Source: Tsuneonella sp. CC-YZS046
GTDB lineage: Bacteria > Pseudomonadota > Alphaproteobacteria > Sphingomonadales > Sphingomonadaceae
Assembly: GCF_035581365.1 (NCBI RefSeq)
Contig: NZ_CP141590.1
Coordinates: forward strand, 1,054,001 to 1,118,000
DNA length: 64,000 nt
Direction: 5' to 3'
The notes beneath the pieces are model-generated. The model made no database searches. It was not told the DNA's origin and saw only the letters and a list, made by a program, of their open reading frames with translations. Position 1 is the first letter of the stretch. The number at the start of each line of letters is the position of its first letter. Below, one piece after another: positions 27,634 through 36,825 of the stretch. A program made the position numbers and the translations under genes.

Positions 27634-28110
27634 TCAGAGCGCGGTTTCCGTATGCTTCGCCTTGTCTCTCACATCCATTCCCAAAGCCATTCGGGCGGCG
27701 GTGAGGATTCCAAGATTGTGATCCCAGATTTCGGCTGAACCGAGATCCATGCGCAGCATGGTGACGGCATTGGAATTCAGCCCTTTCGGGAACCATGCCT
27801 CCACATGGTTGCCCCAGTGTTTCTTGCGGCGTTCCGGACTGGTTTCCCGGGCCAATATGCCATGGAACCGCGCGAATATATCGTGATCCTGGCTTGCAAA
27901 CATTGCCGTGGCCGGGCCGGTCCGCGCCAGATGGCTGTCGCTCGCCACATAGAACCAGACCGCACTGTCGGCATCCTTGTCCAGATGCGCCCGCATGGGC
28001 ACGGCGCTTTCGGGGTTGCCATCGAGTTGAAGGAATAAAAGGGGCGAATCCGTCAATTCCAGCCAGAATTTGGTTTTCAGCCTGTCGGAATTTCCGCTTT
28101 CCTGTTTCAT
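27634..28110 (-). CDS. Pyridoxamine 5'-phosphate oxidase-like (general stress) protein
   Basis: 158 residues from the ATG at 28108-28110, which has a GAGAGG site six bases upstream; the longer frame lacks such a site. The split-barrel flavin fold is suggested by AVWFYVASDSHLARTGPATAMFASQDHDIFARFHGILARE and GSAEIWDHNLGILTAARMALG. These match the general-stress-protein-26 group, which binds FMN or heme without the full PNPOx active site. Its role is uncertain, perhaps redox stress. Confidence 0.75.
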   Translation of the reverse strand: MKQESGNSDRLKTKFWLELTDSPLLFLQLDGNPESAVPMRAHLDKDADSAVWFYVASDSHLARTGPATAMFASQDHDIFARFHGILARETSPERRKKHWGNHVEAWFPKGLNSNAVTMLRMDLGSAEIWDHNLGILTAARMALGMDVRDKAKHTETAL

Positions 28111-28261
28111 GGTGGCCTCTCGCTGTTTTGCTATCTGGCCAACCAACGGAAGCGGCAGGCCTTTGTTCCTTCCCGGAAGAGCCCATGGAAGTGCTGCACG
28201 AGAGAAATCTGATCGACCGATCCGCCCTCGGGTTGGATGGGAGGCGGCCAGCGGCGCCTAG

Positions 28262-29170
28262 TCAATTGCCGGCACGCTTTGCATTGGCGAGGGCGGACAG
28301 GAGCACGCCGGTCAGGATCAGCGCCATGCCGGCGCCGTGATAAGCCTGGAGCTTCTCGTTCAACAAGGCAGCCGCCAGCAGCGCCCCGAATAGCGGCATC
28401 AGGCTGATAGTCTGCCCAGCAGCTCCGGAGCCGATATTCGCTACCGTTGCATTGTAGAGGAAATAGGCGATGACCGAAGGGAAGATCGCGACATAGGCAA
28501 AGGCGGCGAAAATCTCGGGCTTCCAGGGAATTCGCGCAATTCTCTGCGCTTCACTCGCTGCCAGCGGAGCCATTGCAATCGCACCGATCGCAAAGGTGGT
28601 GAAGAGAAAGGAAAGCGGGTGAACCTGGGGCGCCAGGCGCAGACAGACCGTATAGACCGCCCAGGCCAGGCAACCGCCGAGGATCAGGCTATCGCCAAAG
28701 CCGAAGTGCAACCGCAGGATCGCCATGGGATCGCCGCGAAAAACGATGATCACGACGCCCAAGGTCGATAGCGCTACCCCTGCGACCTGTTTCCATGGCG
28801 AGCGATCGTGAAACAGCATTGCCCCGATCAGCAGCACCAGAGCCGGGATCAATGCCTGGATCAGGAGAGCGTTGCTGGCCGTGGTGTAGTGAAGACCGGA
28901 ATAAAGGAAGGCGTTGAAACCCGCCACACCTACAAGCCCTAACAGCAATATGACCGGCCATTTCCTGCGAATGGCGTCCCACTCGGCGATTACATGGCGC
29001 AAAGCCACCGGGGCCAGAATGAGCAAGGCGCCGACCCATCGGACCAAGGCCAGGGTAAAGGGCGGAATGTCGCCGCGCACGGCCCGGCCGACAATGGAAT
29101 TGCCCGCCCAGAACAGCATGACCAGCCCCAGCATGGCATAGGCGCGAAGTTCCGGTTTTTGCTTGATCAT
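28262..29170 (-). CDS. EamA/DMT-family transporter
   Basis: 302 residues with ten membrane helices arranged as two five-helix EamA repeats (about 10-145 and 155-295). The first repeat has LFWAGNSIVGRAVRGDIPPFTLALVRW and the second LILGGCLAWAVYTVCLRLAP and AYVAIFPSVIAYFLYNATVANIGSGAAGQTISLMPLFGALLA, characteristic of this family. Such proteins export amino acids, nucleosides or other small metabolites, and the substrate is not deducible. Confidence 0.88.
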   Translation of the reverse strand: MIKQKPELRAYAMLGLVMLFWAGNSIVGRAVRGDIPPFTLALVRWVGALLILAPVALRHVIAEWDAIRRKWPVILLLGLVGVAGFNAFLYSGLHYTTASNALLIQALIPALVLLIGAMLFHDRSPWKQVAGVALSTLGVVIIVFRGDPMAILRLHFGFGDSLILGGCLAWAVYTVCLRLAPQVHPLSFLFTTFAIGAIAMAPLAASEAQRIARIPWKPEIFAAFAYVAIFPSVIAYFLYNATVANIGSGAAGQTISLMPLFGALLAAALLNEKLQAYHGAGMALILTGVLLSALANAKRAGN

Positions 29171-29291
29171 ACGCCCGCTTAGATCATCGCACAGGGAAGT
29201 GCGAACCGCTTTTCCAGCATTGCATGAAAAGTGAAACCGGCATCAGATCATGCCGCGTGGCGGGGATTTCCTTGCGGCAGGCCGCGCGGGC

Positions 29292-29981
29292 TCAAACAGG
29301 CTCCAGCGAATAGCCGGCGGAACGCACGGTCCGGATCGGGTCCGGCGCTCCCTCCATTTCAATTCCCTTGCGCAAGCGTCTGATATGGACGTCGACAGTG
29401 CGTTCCTCGATCTCGCTGCCTGTCCCCCACACCGCATCGAGCAGCTGGTTGCGGGAGAACACCCGCCCGGGATGTTCCATGAAGAATTTCAGCAAGCGAT
29501 ATTCGGTCGGGCCCAGCGCGAGCTTGCGGCCGCGCCGTTCGACCCGATGCGCGGTGGGATCGAGGTTCAGGTCGCCCACCACCAGGCTTTCCCCGGCAAG
29601 CGCCGGCCTCACGCGCCGCAACACTGCGGACACCCGCGCCAGCAATTCGCGAGGGCTGAACGGCTTGGTCACATAATCGTCGGCGCCGGTATCTAGCCCG
29701 CGGATTCGATCATCCTCCGCGCCGCGCGCGGTAAGCATGATGATCGGCACATTGGCGGTTTCCTTGTTGCGGCGCAGGCGGCGGCATACCTCGATCCCGC
29801 TGGTGCCCTCGATCATCCAGTCCAGGATGATGAGATCGGGCAGATCTTCCACGGCAAGGATGAGGGCTTCGTCACCGTCGTCGGTGACTTGCACCTGATA
29901 GCCTTCGCCCTTGAAGCGGAACTCGAGCAGTTCGGCCAGGGCGGGGTCGTCTTCGACAAGGAGAAGTTTGGGTAGCGGCAA
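29292..29981 (-). CDS. phoB: Phosphate regulon response regulator PhoB
   Basis: 229 residues: receiver domain (LLVEDDPALAELLEF, phospho-acceptor Asp in LIILDWMIEGTSG, Lys in YVTKPFSPRELL) and an OmpR-type winged helix (RKLALGPTEYRLLKFFMEHPGRVFSRNQLLDAVWG, VDVHIRRLRKGIE). The start codon is TTG at 29981 with AGGA upstream. It lies last in the phoR-pst-phoU run, 48 bases after phoU. Phosphorylated PhoB should bind the Pho box before pstS. Confidence 0.94.
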   Translation of the reverse strand: MPLPKLLLVEDDPALAELLEFRFKGEGYQVQVTDDGDEALILAVEDLPDLIILDWMIEGTSGIEVCRRLRRNKETANVPIIMLTARGAEDDRIRGLDTGADDYVTKPFSPRELLARVSAVLRRVRPALAGESLVVGDLNLDPTAHRVERRGRKLALGPTEYRLLKFFMEHPGRVFSRNQLLDAVWGTGSEIEERTVDVHIRRLRKGIEMEGAPDPIRTVRSAGYSLEPV

Positions 29982-30029
29982 GGCAAATTCCTGACTTATC
30001 CGTCCCCATTCCGCAAAATTGTTACAAAG

Positions 30030-30728
30030 TTATGACACAATCGGGTCGTTGGATCGACCATCATCCTCCGATTCCGGCGGATAATTGCCGGTTGCGGCGT
30101 AATAGACCATTTCGGCCACATTCGTGGCATGGTCGCCGATCCGTTCGATGCTGCGGGCGACAAACAGCAATTGCGCCGCGCTGCTGATCGTCGCCGGGTT
30201 TTCCACCATGTATGAAACCAGATTGCGGAAGATGCTGTTGTAGAAAGCATCGACCTTCTCGTCCTGCTTGATTACCTCAAGCGCCAGCACTGGGTCCCGC
30301 GCCCCATAGGCGGTCAGGACATCGTGAACCATCTCCACGGCCAGTTCTCCCATCGCCGGGAGAAGGGTGAGAGGCTCGAACTGCTTCCGGCTCTCGATGT
30401 CGCCGATCCGCTTGGCAATGTTCTTGGCATAATCGCCGATCCGTTCCACCACGCCGGCGATCTTCAATGCGGCAATCACTTCGCGCAGATCGTCCGCCAT
30501 CGGCGCGCGCAAGGCGATGACGCGGACGGAAAGCTTGTCGACCTCGGTTTCCAGCAAGTCGATCTTCTTGTCCCGAGCGATCACCCCCCGGGCAATATCG
30601 TTGGAGCCCTTGACCAGCGCATCGAGCGCTTCCTGTATCGAGAGTTCGGCCAGGCCGCCCATTTCGGCGATCAGGCCGCGCAGACGGGTGATGTCCTCGT
30701 CGAACGCCTTAACTGTATGTTCCGCCAT
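30030..30728 (-). CDS. phoU: Phosphate transport regulator PhoU
   Basis: 232 residues forming two three-helix bundles, with the metal-binding ExxxD type motifs seen in AVEMVHDVL and VVERIGDYAKNIAKR and the equivalent IERIGDHATNVAEM near the end. PhoU links the Pst transporter to PhoR and keeps the regulon off when phosphate is plentiful. Its ATG touches the pstB stop codon, so the two are coupled. Confidence 0.94.
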   Translation of the reverse strand: MAEHTVKAFDEDITRLRGLIAEMGGLAELSIQEALDALVKGSNDIARGVIARDKKIDLLETEVDKLSVRVIALRAPMADDLREVIAALKIAGVVERIGDYAKNIAKRIGDIESRKQFEPLTLLPAMGELAVEMVHDVLTAYGARDPVLALEVIKQDEKVDAFYNSIFRNLVSYMVENPATISSAAQLLFVARSIERIGDHATNVAEMVYYAATGNYPPESEDDGRSNDPIVS

Positions 30729-31522
30729 CAGCCATACCGCCCTGTGATGTAATCCTTCGTGCGCTCCTCGCGCGGATTTGTGAAGATGTCGCTTGTTTGT
30801 CCATATTCCACCATCGTGCCGAGATGGAAAAATGCGGTGCGCTGCGATACTCGTGCGGCCTGCTGCATGGAGTGGGTTACGATCACGATGGCGTAGCGCC
30901 CGCGCAGCTCGTCGATCAGTTCCTCGATCTTGGCGGTGGCAATGGGGTCAAGCGCGGAGCATGGCTCGTCCATCAGGATCACTTCGGGATCGACAGCGAT
31001 GGCCCGCGCAATGCAAAGGCGCTGCTGCTGGCCGCCCGAAAGCGCCGTGCCGCTATCGGTGAGGCGATCCTTCACCTCTTCCCACAGGCCGGCCCGACGC
31101 AGGCTGCGCTCGACGATCGAGTCCAGATCCGCGCGGCTTTCAGCCAGTCCGTGAATGCGGGGGCCATAGGCAATGTTCTCGTAGATGCTCTTTGGAAACG
31201 GGTTGGGCTTCTGGAACACCATGCCCACTCTCGCGCGCAATTGCACCACGTCCATGCCGGAATGGTAGATATCCTCACCGTCCAGCGAGATCTCTCCTTC
31301 CACCCGTGCGCCCGGGATGGTGTCGTTCATCCGGTTCAGGCTGCGCAGGAACGTGGATTTCCCGCAGCCGGACGGGCCGATGAAGGCCGTGACGTAACTC
31401 ACGGGAATATCGATCGATACGTCGTCTATGGCTTTCTTGGCGCCGTAGAAGATGGAGACATTGCGGGCGCTCATCTTGGCGCCGTTGCTCTCGTCGATCT
31501 GGGGAAGTTCGTCTGTCACCAT
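30728..31522 (-). CDS. pstB: Phosphate ABC transporter ATP-binding protein PstB
   Basis: 264 residues from the ATG at 31520-31522. A longer frame is open upstream but overlaps pstA deeply. Walker [21 protein letters not shown]-loop, signature [14 protein letters not shown] and Walker [14 protein letters not shown] are all present, with the PstB-specific [16 protein letters not shown] region. It powers phosphate import through PstC/PstA. The start overlaps the pstA stop by seven bases. Confidence 0.96.
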   Translation of the reverse strand: MVTDELPQIDESNGAKMSARNVSIFYGAKKAIDDVSIDIPVSYVTAFIGPSGCGKSTFLRSLNRMNDTIPGARVEGEISLDGEDIYHSGMDVVQLRARVGMVFQKPNPFPKSIYENIAYGPRIHGLAESRADLDSIVERSLRRAGLWEEVKDRLTDSGTALSGGQQQRLCIARAIAVDPEVILMDEPCSALDPIATAKIEELIDELRGRYAIVIVTHSMQQAARVSQRTAFFHLGTMVEYGQTSDIFTNPREERTKDYITGRYG

Positions 31523-32766
31523 TTTCTCTCGAAGCGATTGCGCAGGTATATCGCGAGCCCGTTCATAACCAGAAGGAACAGCAGCAGCACGATGATTGCA
31601 GCCGAGGTGCGTTCGACAAATCCGCGGTCGATCTCGTCGGACCACAGAAAGATCTGCACGGGAAGCACTGTTGCGGGGGAAGTGAAACTGTCGGGCGGCG
31701 TGGCGACGAAGGCCCGCATTCCGATCATCAGCAGCGGAGCGGTCTCACCCAGCGCGCGCGCCATTCCGATGATCGTTCCGGTGAGGATGCCCGGCAATGC
31801 GAGCGGCAGGACATGGTGGAACACCACCTGCACGGGCGATGCGCCGATGGCCAGCGCTCCGTCGCGAATGGAAGGGGGTACGGCCTTGATCGCATTGCGT
31901 CCGGAGATCACGATAACCGGCATCGTCATCAGCGCCAGGGTCATACCGCCGATCAGGGGGGCGGACCGGAAATTCGGGAAGATCGACAGGAATACGGCCA
32001 GGCCGAGCAATCCGAAAATGATCGACGGAACCGCGGCGAGATTGTTGATCGATACTTCGATTATGTCGGTCCAGCGGTTCTTCGGCGCATATTCCTCAAG
32101 ATAAAGTGCCGCGAGCACGCCGATGGGGAAGGCCAGGACGAGGGTTACGAGCATCGTGAGTATCGAGCCTTTGAGCGCGCCCCAGATGCCGACCATTTGC
32201 GGATCGGTGGCATCGGCGCGGTTCAGGAAACCCCAGTCGAACCGCCGTTCCAATACGCCTGCCTTGCTGAGTTTTGCCGCGAGGGGCTGCAGGTCGGCCT
32301 TGCCATCTCCGCGCAATGCGGTCGCCATGTCTTCTCTTGCAGGCAGCCAGAAGGTTGTTGTGCCTGCGAGGAGCGAAGGCTTTGCGATGATCTCTCTTGC
32401 CGCGTCGCGCCACGCATTCTGGCCAAGTTGGGCCGCTCCATCCGCCCCGAGTGCCTTTTCGGCCGCGGTCTGGATTACCATCGGCAGGCCTGATCTTTCG
32501 AGCACCCCTTGCGGATCAGGCTGTTCGAGCGCGCGAGGGTCGACGGTCATTCCCGCCTCGCGGAAATCGACCGGAACCTTCATTTCCACGCGCTGGAACC
32601 CGCCCACGCCATTCATCGTCATGTTGAAGATAAGCAGGGCGAGAACGGCCACGGAGAATAGAACCGCAAGCAGGCCAAGTATCTTGAAGCGCTTCTCGGC
32701 GGCATAGCGCTTCTTGAGCCGGCCCTCGAAAGCGGCCGTGCGGGTCGGGCGAATTTGCTCACTCAT
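31516..32766 (-). CDS. pstA: Phosphate ABC transporter permease PstA
   Basis: 416 residues, longer than the about 300 of E. coli because of an N-terminal extension (residues 1-170) with one membrane helix and a periplasmic domain, the DUF3333 type found in alphaproteobacterial PstA. The permease part has six helices and the EAA-like loop [29 protein letters not shown] chose the ATG at 32764-32766 (MSEQIRPTR); it overlaps the pstC end by eight bases. Confidence 0.93.
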   Translation of the reverse strand: MSEQIRPTRTAAFEGRLKKRYAAEKRFKILGLLAVLFSVAVLALLIFNMTMNGVGGFQRVEMKVPVDFREAGMTVDPRALEQPDPQGVLERSGLPMVIQTAAEKALGADGAAQLGQNAWRDAAREIIAKPSLLAGTTTFWLPAREDMATALRGDGKADLQPLAAKLSKAGVLERRFDWGFLNRADATDPQMVGIWGALKGSILTMLVTLVLAFPIGVLAALYLEEYAPKNRWTDIIEVSINNLAAVPSIIFGLLGLAVFLSIFPNFRSAPLIGGMTLALMTMPVIVISGRNAIKAVPPSIRDGALAIGASPVQVVFHHVLPLALPGILTGTIIGMARALGETAPLLMIGMRAFVATPPDSFTSPATVLPVQIFLWSDEIDRGFVERTSAAIIVLLLFLLVMNGLAIYLRNRFERKW

Positions 32767-34144
32767 ATGCTTCGCGGAACCGTTTGACGACGCGCAAGGC
32801 AATGAAATTAAGCCCGAGCGTGACGAGGAAAAGAACCATCCCGAGCGCGAACGCGCTGAGAGTGGCGGGATGATCGAAGCTGCCTTCGCCGGTCAGCATC
32901 GCCACGATCTGGAACGTGACCGTCGTCATGGCTTCCAGCGGATTGGCTGTGAGATTCGCCGCCGCGCCCGCCGCCATCACCACGATCATCGTTTCGCCGA
33001 TAGCGCGGCTGATGGCCAGCATCACTCCGGCGACGATGCCGGGGAGAGCGGCGGGAATGAGAACCCGGCGGATGGTTTCGGATCGGGTCGCGCCCATTGC
33101 CAGGCTGCCATCGCGCATGGCCTGGGGGACGGCGGCGATCGAATCGTCCGCCATCGACGACACGAAGGGAATGATCATCACGCCCATGACGAGGCCGGCG
33201 GCGAGCGCGCTTTCGCTGGATGCGTTGGAAATGCCGACGGCGAGGGCGGCGTCGCGGATCGCCGGCGCGACAGTCAAGGCGGCGAAATAGCCATAGACCA
33301 CCGTGGGAACGCCCGCGAGAACTTCCAGAGCCGGTTTGAGCCACTTGCGCCAGCTGGGGGCGGCATATTGGGTGAGATATATCGCGCTCATCAAGCCAAG
33401 CGGCACGGCCACCAGCATGGCGATTATGGCGCCTATGTAGATCGTGCCCCAGAAAAGCGGAATGGCGCCGTAACGGTCGGGGTCCGGATTGGCGGGGTTG
33501 CTCATCGGGTCCGGCCCCCAATGCGTGCCGAACAGGAAATCCGAGGGCGAGACCATGCCGAAGAAACGTATCGTCTCGAAAACGAGCGAAACGATGATTC
33601 CGAGCGTGGTGAGAATTGCGACCAGCGAGGCAAGCAGGAGAAACGCCATCACGGTGCGCTCAACCTGTGTCCGCGCCCTGAAATCCGGTTTCAGGCGCAG
33701 AAACGCCCAGGCGCCGCCGGCAAAGGCGATAATCAGCGTGATGGCAATGCCCATCAGGCGTATACGGAAGAAGGCAATGCGATATGGTTCGACCAGCGCT
33801 TCCGCCGCGGGGTTGAATACACCCCGGGCAGCGCCGCTCGCCACGGCCGCAGCCTCATTCAATACGTTCTGGCGCTCGAAGCCGAACTCGGGAAGATTGG
33901 CCGCCGCAGGATCGGCCAGCACCGAATTGGTTGCGATCTGCGGAGCCACCATGCTCCACAAGACGATGAAGATCAGAGTGGGAATCACCGTCCAGAGTGC
34001 GACATACCACCCATGATAGCTGGGCAGGGCGGCAATCCGCCCGCCGTCCGCCTGGCGGCGAAAGCTCCATGCCCGGCCGCGTGCCGCCAGCCACGCAACA
34101 AGCCCCAGCCCAAAGGCGAGGAGAAGCAGAATAGCTGGCGACAT
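32759..34144 (-). CDS. pstC: Phosphate ABC transporter permease PstC
   Basis: 461 residues, with an extra N-terminal region (two helices and a soluble part, residues 1-150) preceding the usual six-helix permease. The permease carries the cytoplasmic loop GSLAMGATRSETIRRVLIPAALPGIVAGVMLAISRAIGETM, the contact site for PstB. The long form is common in Alphaproteobacteria. It lies 16 bases after pstS. Confidence 0.93.
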   Translation of the reverse strand: MSPAILLLLAFGLGLVAWLAARGRAWSFRRQADGGRIAALPSYHGWYVALWTVIPTLIFIVLWSMVAPQIATNSVLADPAAANLPEFGFERQNVLNEAAAVASGAARGVFNPAAEALVEPYRIAFFRIRLMGIAITLIIAFAGGAWAFLRLKPDFRARTQVERTVMAFLLLASLVAILTTLGIIVSLVFETIRFFGMVSPSDFLFGTHWGPDPMSNPANPDPDRYGAIPLFWGTIYIGAIIAMLVAVPLGLMSAIYLTQYAAPSWRKWLKPALEVLAGVPTVVYGYFAALTVAPAIRDAALAVGISNASSESALAAGLVMGVMIIPFVSSMADDSIAAVPQAMRDGSLAMGATRSETIRRVLIPAALPGIVAGVMLAISRAIGETMIVVMAAGAAANLTANPLEAMTTVTFQIVAMLTGEGSFDHPATLSAFALGMVLFLVTLGLNFIALRVVKRFREAYE

Positions 34145-34160
34145 GGTTCTTCGGCAATCC

Positions 34161-35207
34161 TTACTTCAGGTCGTCGCCAGTCATCGGCGTGAATTTGGTG
34201 GCATTATCCAGGTTCTTGGCCAGCACGTCATCCGGTGACACGACCATGCCGACTTGCGCCAGCATTCCGCCTTTGCCCCAGCTTTTTGTCCATTCCGTGA
34301 CATATTGCTTGAGGCCCGGAATTGCGTCGAGATGCGCCTTCTTCACATAGATATAAAGCGGGCGGGCGCCTGGATAGGAAAAACTGGATATCGTCTCATA
34401 AGTCGGCTCGACACCGTTCATGGCCAGGCCGTTGAGCTTGTCGGCATTTTCTTCAAGGTAGCTGAAGCCGAAAACGCCAATTGCCTTGGGGTTGGCTTCG
34501 ATCTTCTGAACGATCAGATTGTCGTTTTCGCCCGCATCGACATAGCCGCCGTCATTGCGCACCTCGGTGCAGACCTTCTTGAACTCGTCCTCATCATTCT
34601 TCTTCAGCTCTTCCATGGCGGGGTCGGTTTTGCAGCCGACTTCGAGAATCAGCTCCTTGAGTGCATCGCGGGTGCCGGAAGTCGAAGGCGGGCCATACAC
34701 CAGTATGGGGTCGGCCGGCAGGGAGGGATCAACGTCCTTCCAGGTCTTCGCGGTCTGGTCCTTGCCGAACGGCTTGGCCGCCAGAGCCTTGTATATGATG
34801 GCTGGAGTCAGCTTGAGGTTCTGGCCGCGCTTGGCATCGGCAAAGGCGATACCGTCGAGGCCAACCTGTATTTCCACGATTTCCTTGACGCCATTGGCCT
34901 GGCACTCTTCGAATTCGGATTTCTTTATCCGGCGCGATGCATTCGCGACATCGGGATGTTGCGCGCCGACGCCGGCGCAGAAAAGCTTCATCCCACCGCC
35001 CGTGCCGGTCGATTCAATGATCGGGGACTTGATGTCGGGATTCGATCTGGCAAGAGATTCTGCAACCGCCTTGGCAAAGGGGTATACGGTCGATGATCCG
35101 ACTGCGCGGATCGAATCGCGTGTCGCGCTACCGGCGTTGCTGCCGCAGGAGGCAAGCAGAGCGCTGGCTGCGATAACGGGCAATGCCATTACAACCGACT
35201 TCTTCAT
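34161..35207 (-). CDS. pstS: Phosphate-binding lipoprotein PstS
   Basis: 348 residues from the ATG at 35205-35207, preceded by AGGGAG. A lipoprotein signal (ALLASC) anchors it in the periplasm. The phosphate-binding segments SSTVYPFAKAV, TGTGGGMKLFCAG and PSTSGTRDALKEL are visible. The sequence is of the SphX/extended PstS type, with Cys residues in GVGAQ-flanking and ECQANGV/EVGCKT regions. It delivers phosphate to PstC/PstA and is the first gene after the Pho box. Confidence 0.94.
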   Translation of the reverse strand: MKKSVVMALPVIAASALLASCGSNAGSATRDSIRAVGSSTVYPFAKAVAESLARSNPDIKSPIIESTGTGGGMKLFCAGVGAQHPDVANASRRIKKSEFEECQANGVKEIVEIQVGLDGIAFADAKRGQNLKLTPAIIYKALAAKPFGKDQTAKTWKDVDPSLPADPILVYGPPSTSGTRDALKELILEVGCKTDPAMEELKKNDEDEFKKVCTEVRNDGGYVDAGENDNLIVQKIEANPKAIGVFGFSYLEENADKLNGLAMNGVEPTYETISSFSYPGARPLYIYVKKAHLDAIPGLKQYVTEWTKSWGKGGMLAQVGMVVSPDDVLAKNLDNATKFTPMTGDDLK

Positions 35208-35271
35208 GATGAGGAGCTCCCTAGTCGGAACCGTCACACGGCGGCTCACAGCCGCGCGGTGTGTAGTTTTT

Positions 35272-35289
35272 GTGACGTCGTCATGACAA
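35272..35289 (-). promoter_or_regulatory. Pho box in front of pstS, overlapping the phoR 3' end
   Basis: On the minus strand, TTGTCAT-GACG-ACGTCAC gives two 7-base half sites 11 bases apart, matching the PhoB-binding pattern CTGTCAT-N4-CTGTCAC at 11 of 14 repeat positions. It lies about 65-80 bases before the pstS ATG and includes the phoR stop codon (35281-35283). Confidence 0.55.
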
Positions 35290-36480
35290 GTGCCCGGTGT
35301 CTTCCACAATCGTCGGGAAACGGACGGTTACAGTCGTCCCTTGTCCCTGCTTGCTCGAGATGTCCAGGCGTCCCCGGTGGCGCTCCACAATGTGCTTGAC
35401 GATTGCCAGGCCCAGGCCGGTTCCGCCCGCGGCGCGGCTGCGGCCGGGATCGGTGCGATAAAAGCGCCTCGTCAAATGGGGAATATGTTCCGGCGAGATA
35501 CCTTCCCCGCGATCCTTCACCGCGAGCCGGGCAAAGCCATTCTCGTCCTTGTCCAGGGTGACAGTGACTTTTTCGCCCGCCGCTCCGTATTTGAGCGCAT
35601 TGTCCACGAGATTGCGCACAAGCTGTTCGATTTGTTGCCGATCGCCGCGAATATAAAGCGGCGTATCGGACTTGATGACTTCGATTCGAGGCTTGTCTTC
35701 CGGCCTGCCGGCATCCCGCGCGGCCTGGGCGGAAGTTCCATTAAGCTCCAGCCGCTCGTTCGGCTGATCGTGTTTTTCCGCTTCGACGCGGGAGAGGGAC
35801 ATCAGATCGTCGACCAGGCTTTCCAGCCTCCGGGCTTCGTTCAGGACGATCTCGTAGAAGCGGGACTTGGTCTTTCCATCGACTTGCTGTTGCGAATCCG
35901 CCAAGGTTTCCATGTAACCGATGATGGAAGCCAGCGGGGTTCGCAGTTCATGGCTCGCGTTGGCGACGAAATCGGTATGCGCGCGGCTGATGTCCGCTTC
36001 AGCGGTCCGGTTGACGAGCTCCACCATCCAATATCGCTCATCAACCGGATATCGGCTGATTTGCCAGATGCTCCTCGGCCCTGTGAGACCGGCTATGGTC
36101 GCGCTTCCGCCTCCCTGCCGGTCGAGCAGTTCCACCGCGGCCGGATGGCGCAAGGCCACCCGCGCGTCCTGCCCCACCACATGCGGGCCGAGGGCTTCTC
36201 TGGCGGCGGAATTGGCGATCAGGATGCGGTTGCGGTCAAGCAACAGCAGGGGAAGGCCGGAATGCTCGATCAGGTCGCGCATATTGTCCCGGCTGATTTT
36301 GACGCCGAGCCGTTCCGAACTTTGCGCCTGCGGCGGTGGCTGGGTGATCCAGAGGGTGGCGATCCAGAGGACGACCACCGCCAGAACAAGGAACGGATCG
36401 CTGCCTGCAGCAAGCATGAAGCCGCCACTGGCAAGGGCCAGCAGGATGCCGGGCCAAGGCAGGGGACGGCGCTGATTCAT
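35281..36480 (-). CDS. phoR: Phosphate regulon sensor histidine kinase PhoR
   Basis: 399 residues from the ATG at 36478-36480 (a GTG/ATG seven codons upstream is possible). Two N-terminal helices (residues 8-45), a PAS domain (DLIEHSGLPLLLLDRNRILIANSAAREALG), the phosphorylation box FVANASHELRTPLASIIGYMETL with its histidine, and an HATPase domain (NLVDNALKYG, KDRGEGISPEHI, GGTGLGLAIVKHI). It phosphorylates PhoB under phosphate limitation. It heads the run phoR-pstS-pstC-pstA-pstB-phoU-phoB, all on one strand. Confidence 0.93.
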   Translation of the reverse strand: MNQRRPLPWPGILLALASGGFMLAAGSDPFLVLAVVVLWIATLWITQPPPQAQSSERLGVKISRDNMRDLIEHSGLPLLLLDRNRILIANSAAREALGPHVVGQDARVALRHPAAVELLDRQGGGSATIAGLTGPRSIWQISRYPVDERYWMVELVNRTAEADISRAHTDFVANASHELRTPLASIIGYMETLADSQQQVDGKTKSRFYEIVLNEARRLESLVDDLMSLSRVEAEKHDQPNERLELNGTSAQAARDAGRPEDKPRIEVIKSDTPLYIRGDRQQIEQLVRNLVDNALKYGAAGEKVTVTLDKDENGFARLAVKDRGEGISPEHIPHLTRRFYRTDPGRSRAAGGTGLGLAIVKHIVERHRGRLDISSKQGQGTTVTVRFPTIVEDTGHLS

Positions 36481-36523
36481 CGCGAGCGCCCTTAACGGCA
36501 AGGCTCTGGAAGAACCAGCCCAT

Positions 36524-36540
36524 TGTGACAGCTTGTGACA
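36524..36540. promoter_or_regulatory. Direct repeat TGTGACA-GCT-TGTGACA upstream of phoR
   Basis: Two identical 7-mers, ten bases apart, 43-60 bases before the phoR ATG. On the minus strand they read TGTCACA, close to a Pho box half site, but the period is 10 rather than 11. This may be an atypical PhoB site giving autoregulation. Confidence 0.35.
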
Positions 36541-36593
36541 TGACCTTGCGGAACTGCGCGGTCTTTACCGGGAACACAGGGGATCGGTCTGAA

Positions 36594-36668
36594 TGGTGAC
36601 CCCTACGGGAATCGAACCCGTGTTTCAGCCGTGAGAGGGCCGCGTCCTGACCGCTAGACGAAGGGGCC
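36594..36668 (-). tRNA. tRNA-Glu (anticodon CTC)
   Basis: Seventy-five bases with encoded CCA. On the minus strand the acceptor arm GGCCCCT pairs with AGGGGTC, the anticodon loop is CCTCTCAC-like with CTC (plus-strand GAG at 36633-36635), and the T arm contains GGGTTCGATTCCC. It is identical to the next tRNA except for one base, the wobble position. Confidence 0.95.
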
Positions 36669-36705
36669 TTGTGCCGGTGCGACAGAACTTGCTGTCTGCG
36701 CACCG

Positions 36706-36780
36706 TGGTGACCCCTACGGGAATCGAACCCGTGTTTCAGCCGTGAAAGGGCCGCGTCCTGACCGCTAGACGAAGGGGCC
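36706..36780 (-). tRNA. tRNA-Glu (anticodon TTC)
   Basis: Seventy-five bases with encoded CCA, same arms as the neighbouring tRNA. The anticodon is TTC (plus-strand GAA at 36745-36747). The two genes lie 37 bases apart on the same strand and are probably cotranscribed. This copy reads both GAA and GAG, while the other reads GAG only. Confidence 0.96.
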
Positions 36781-36825
36781 ACGTCGGTGGCGTGGCCGCG
36801 CACTTAGGGGGAGCGATTGGCAGGG

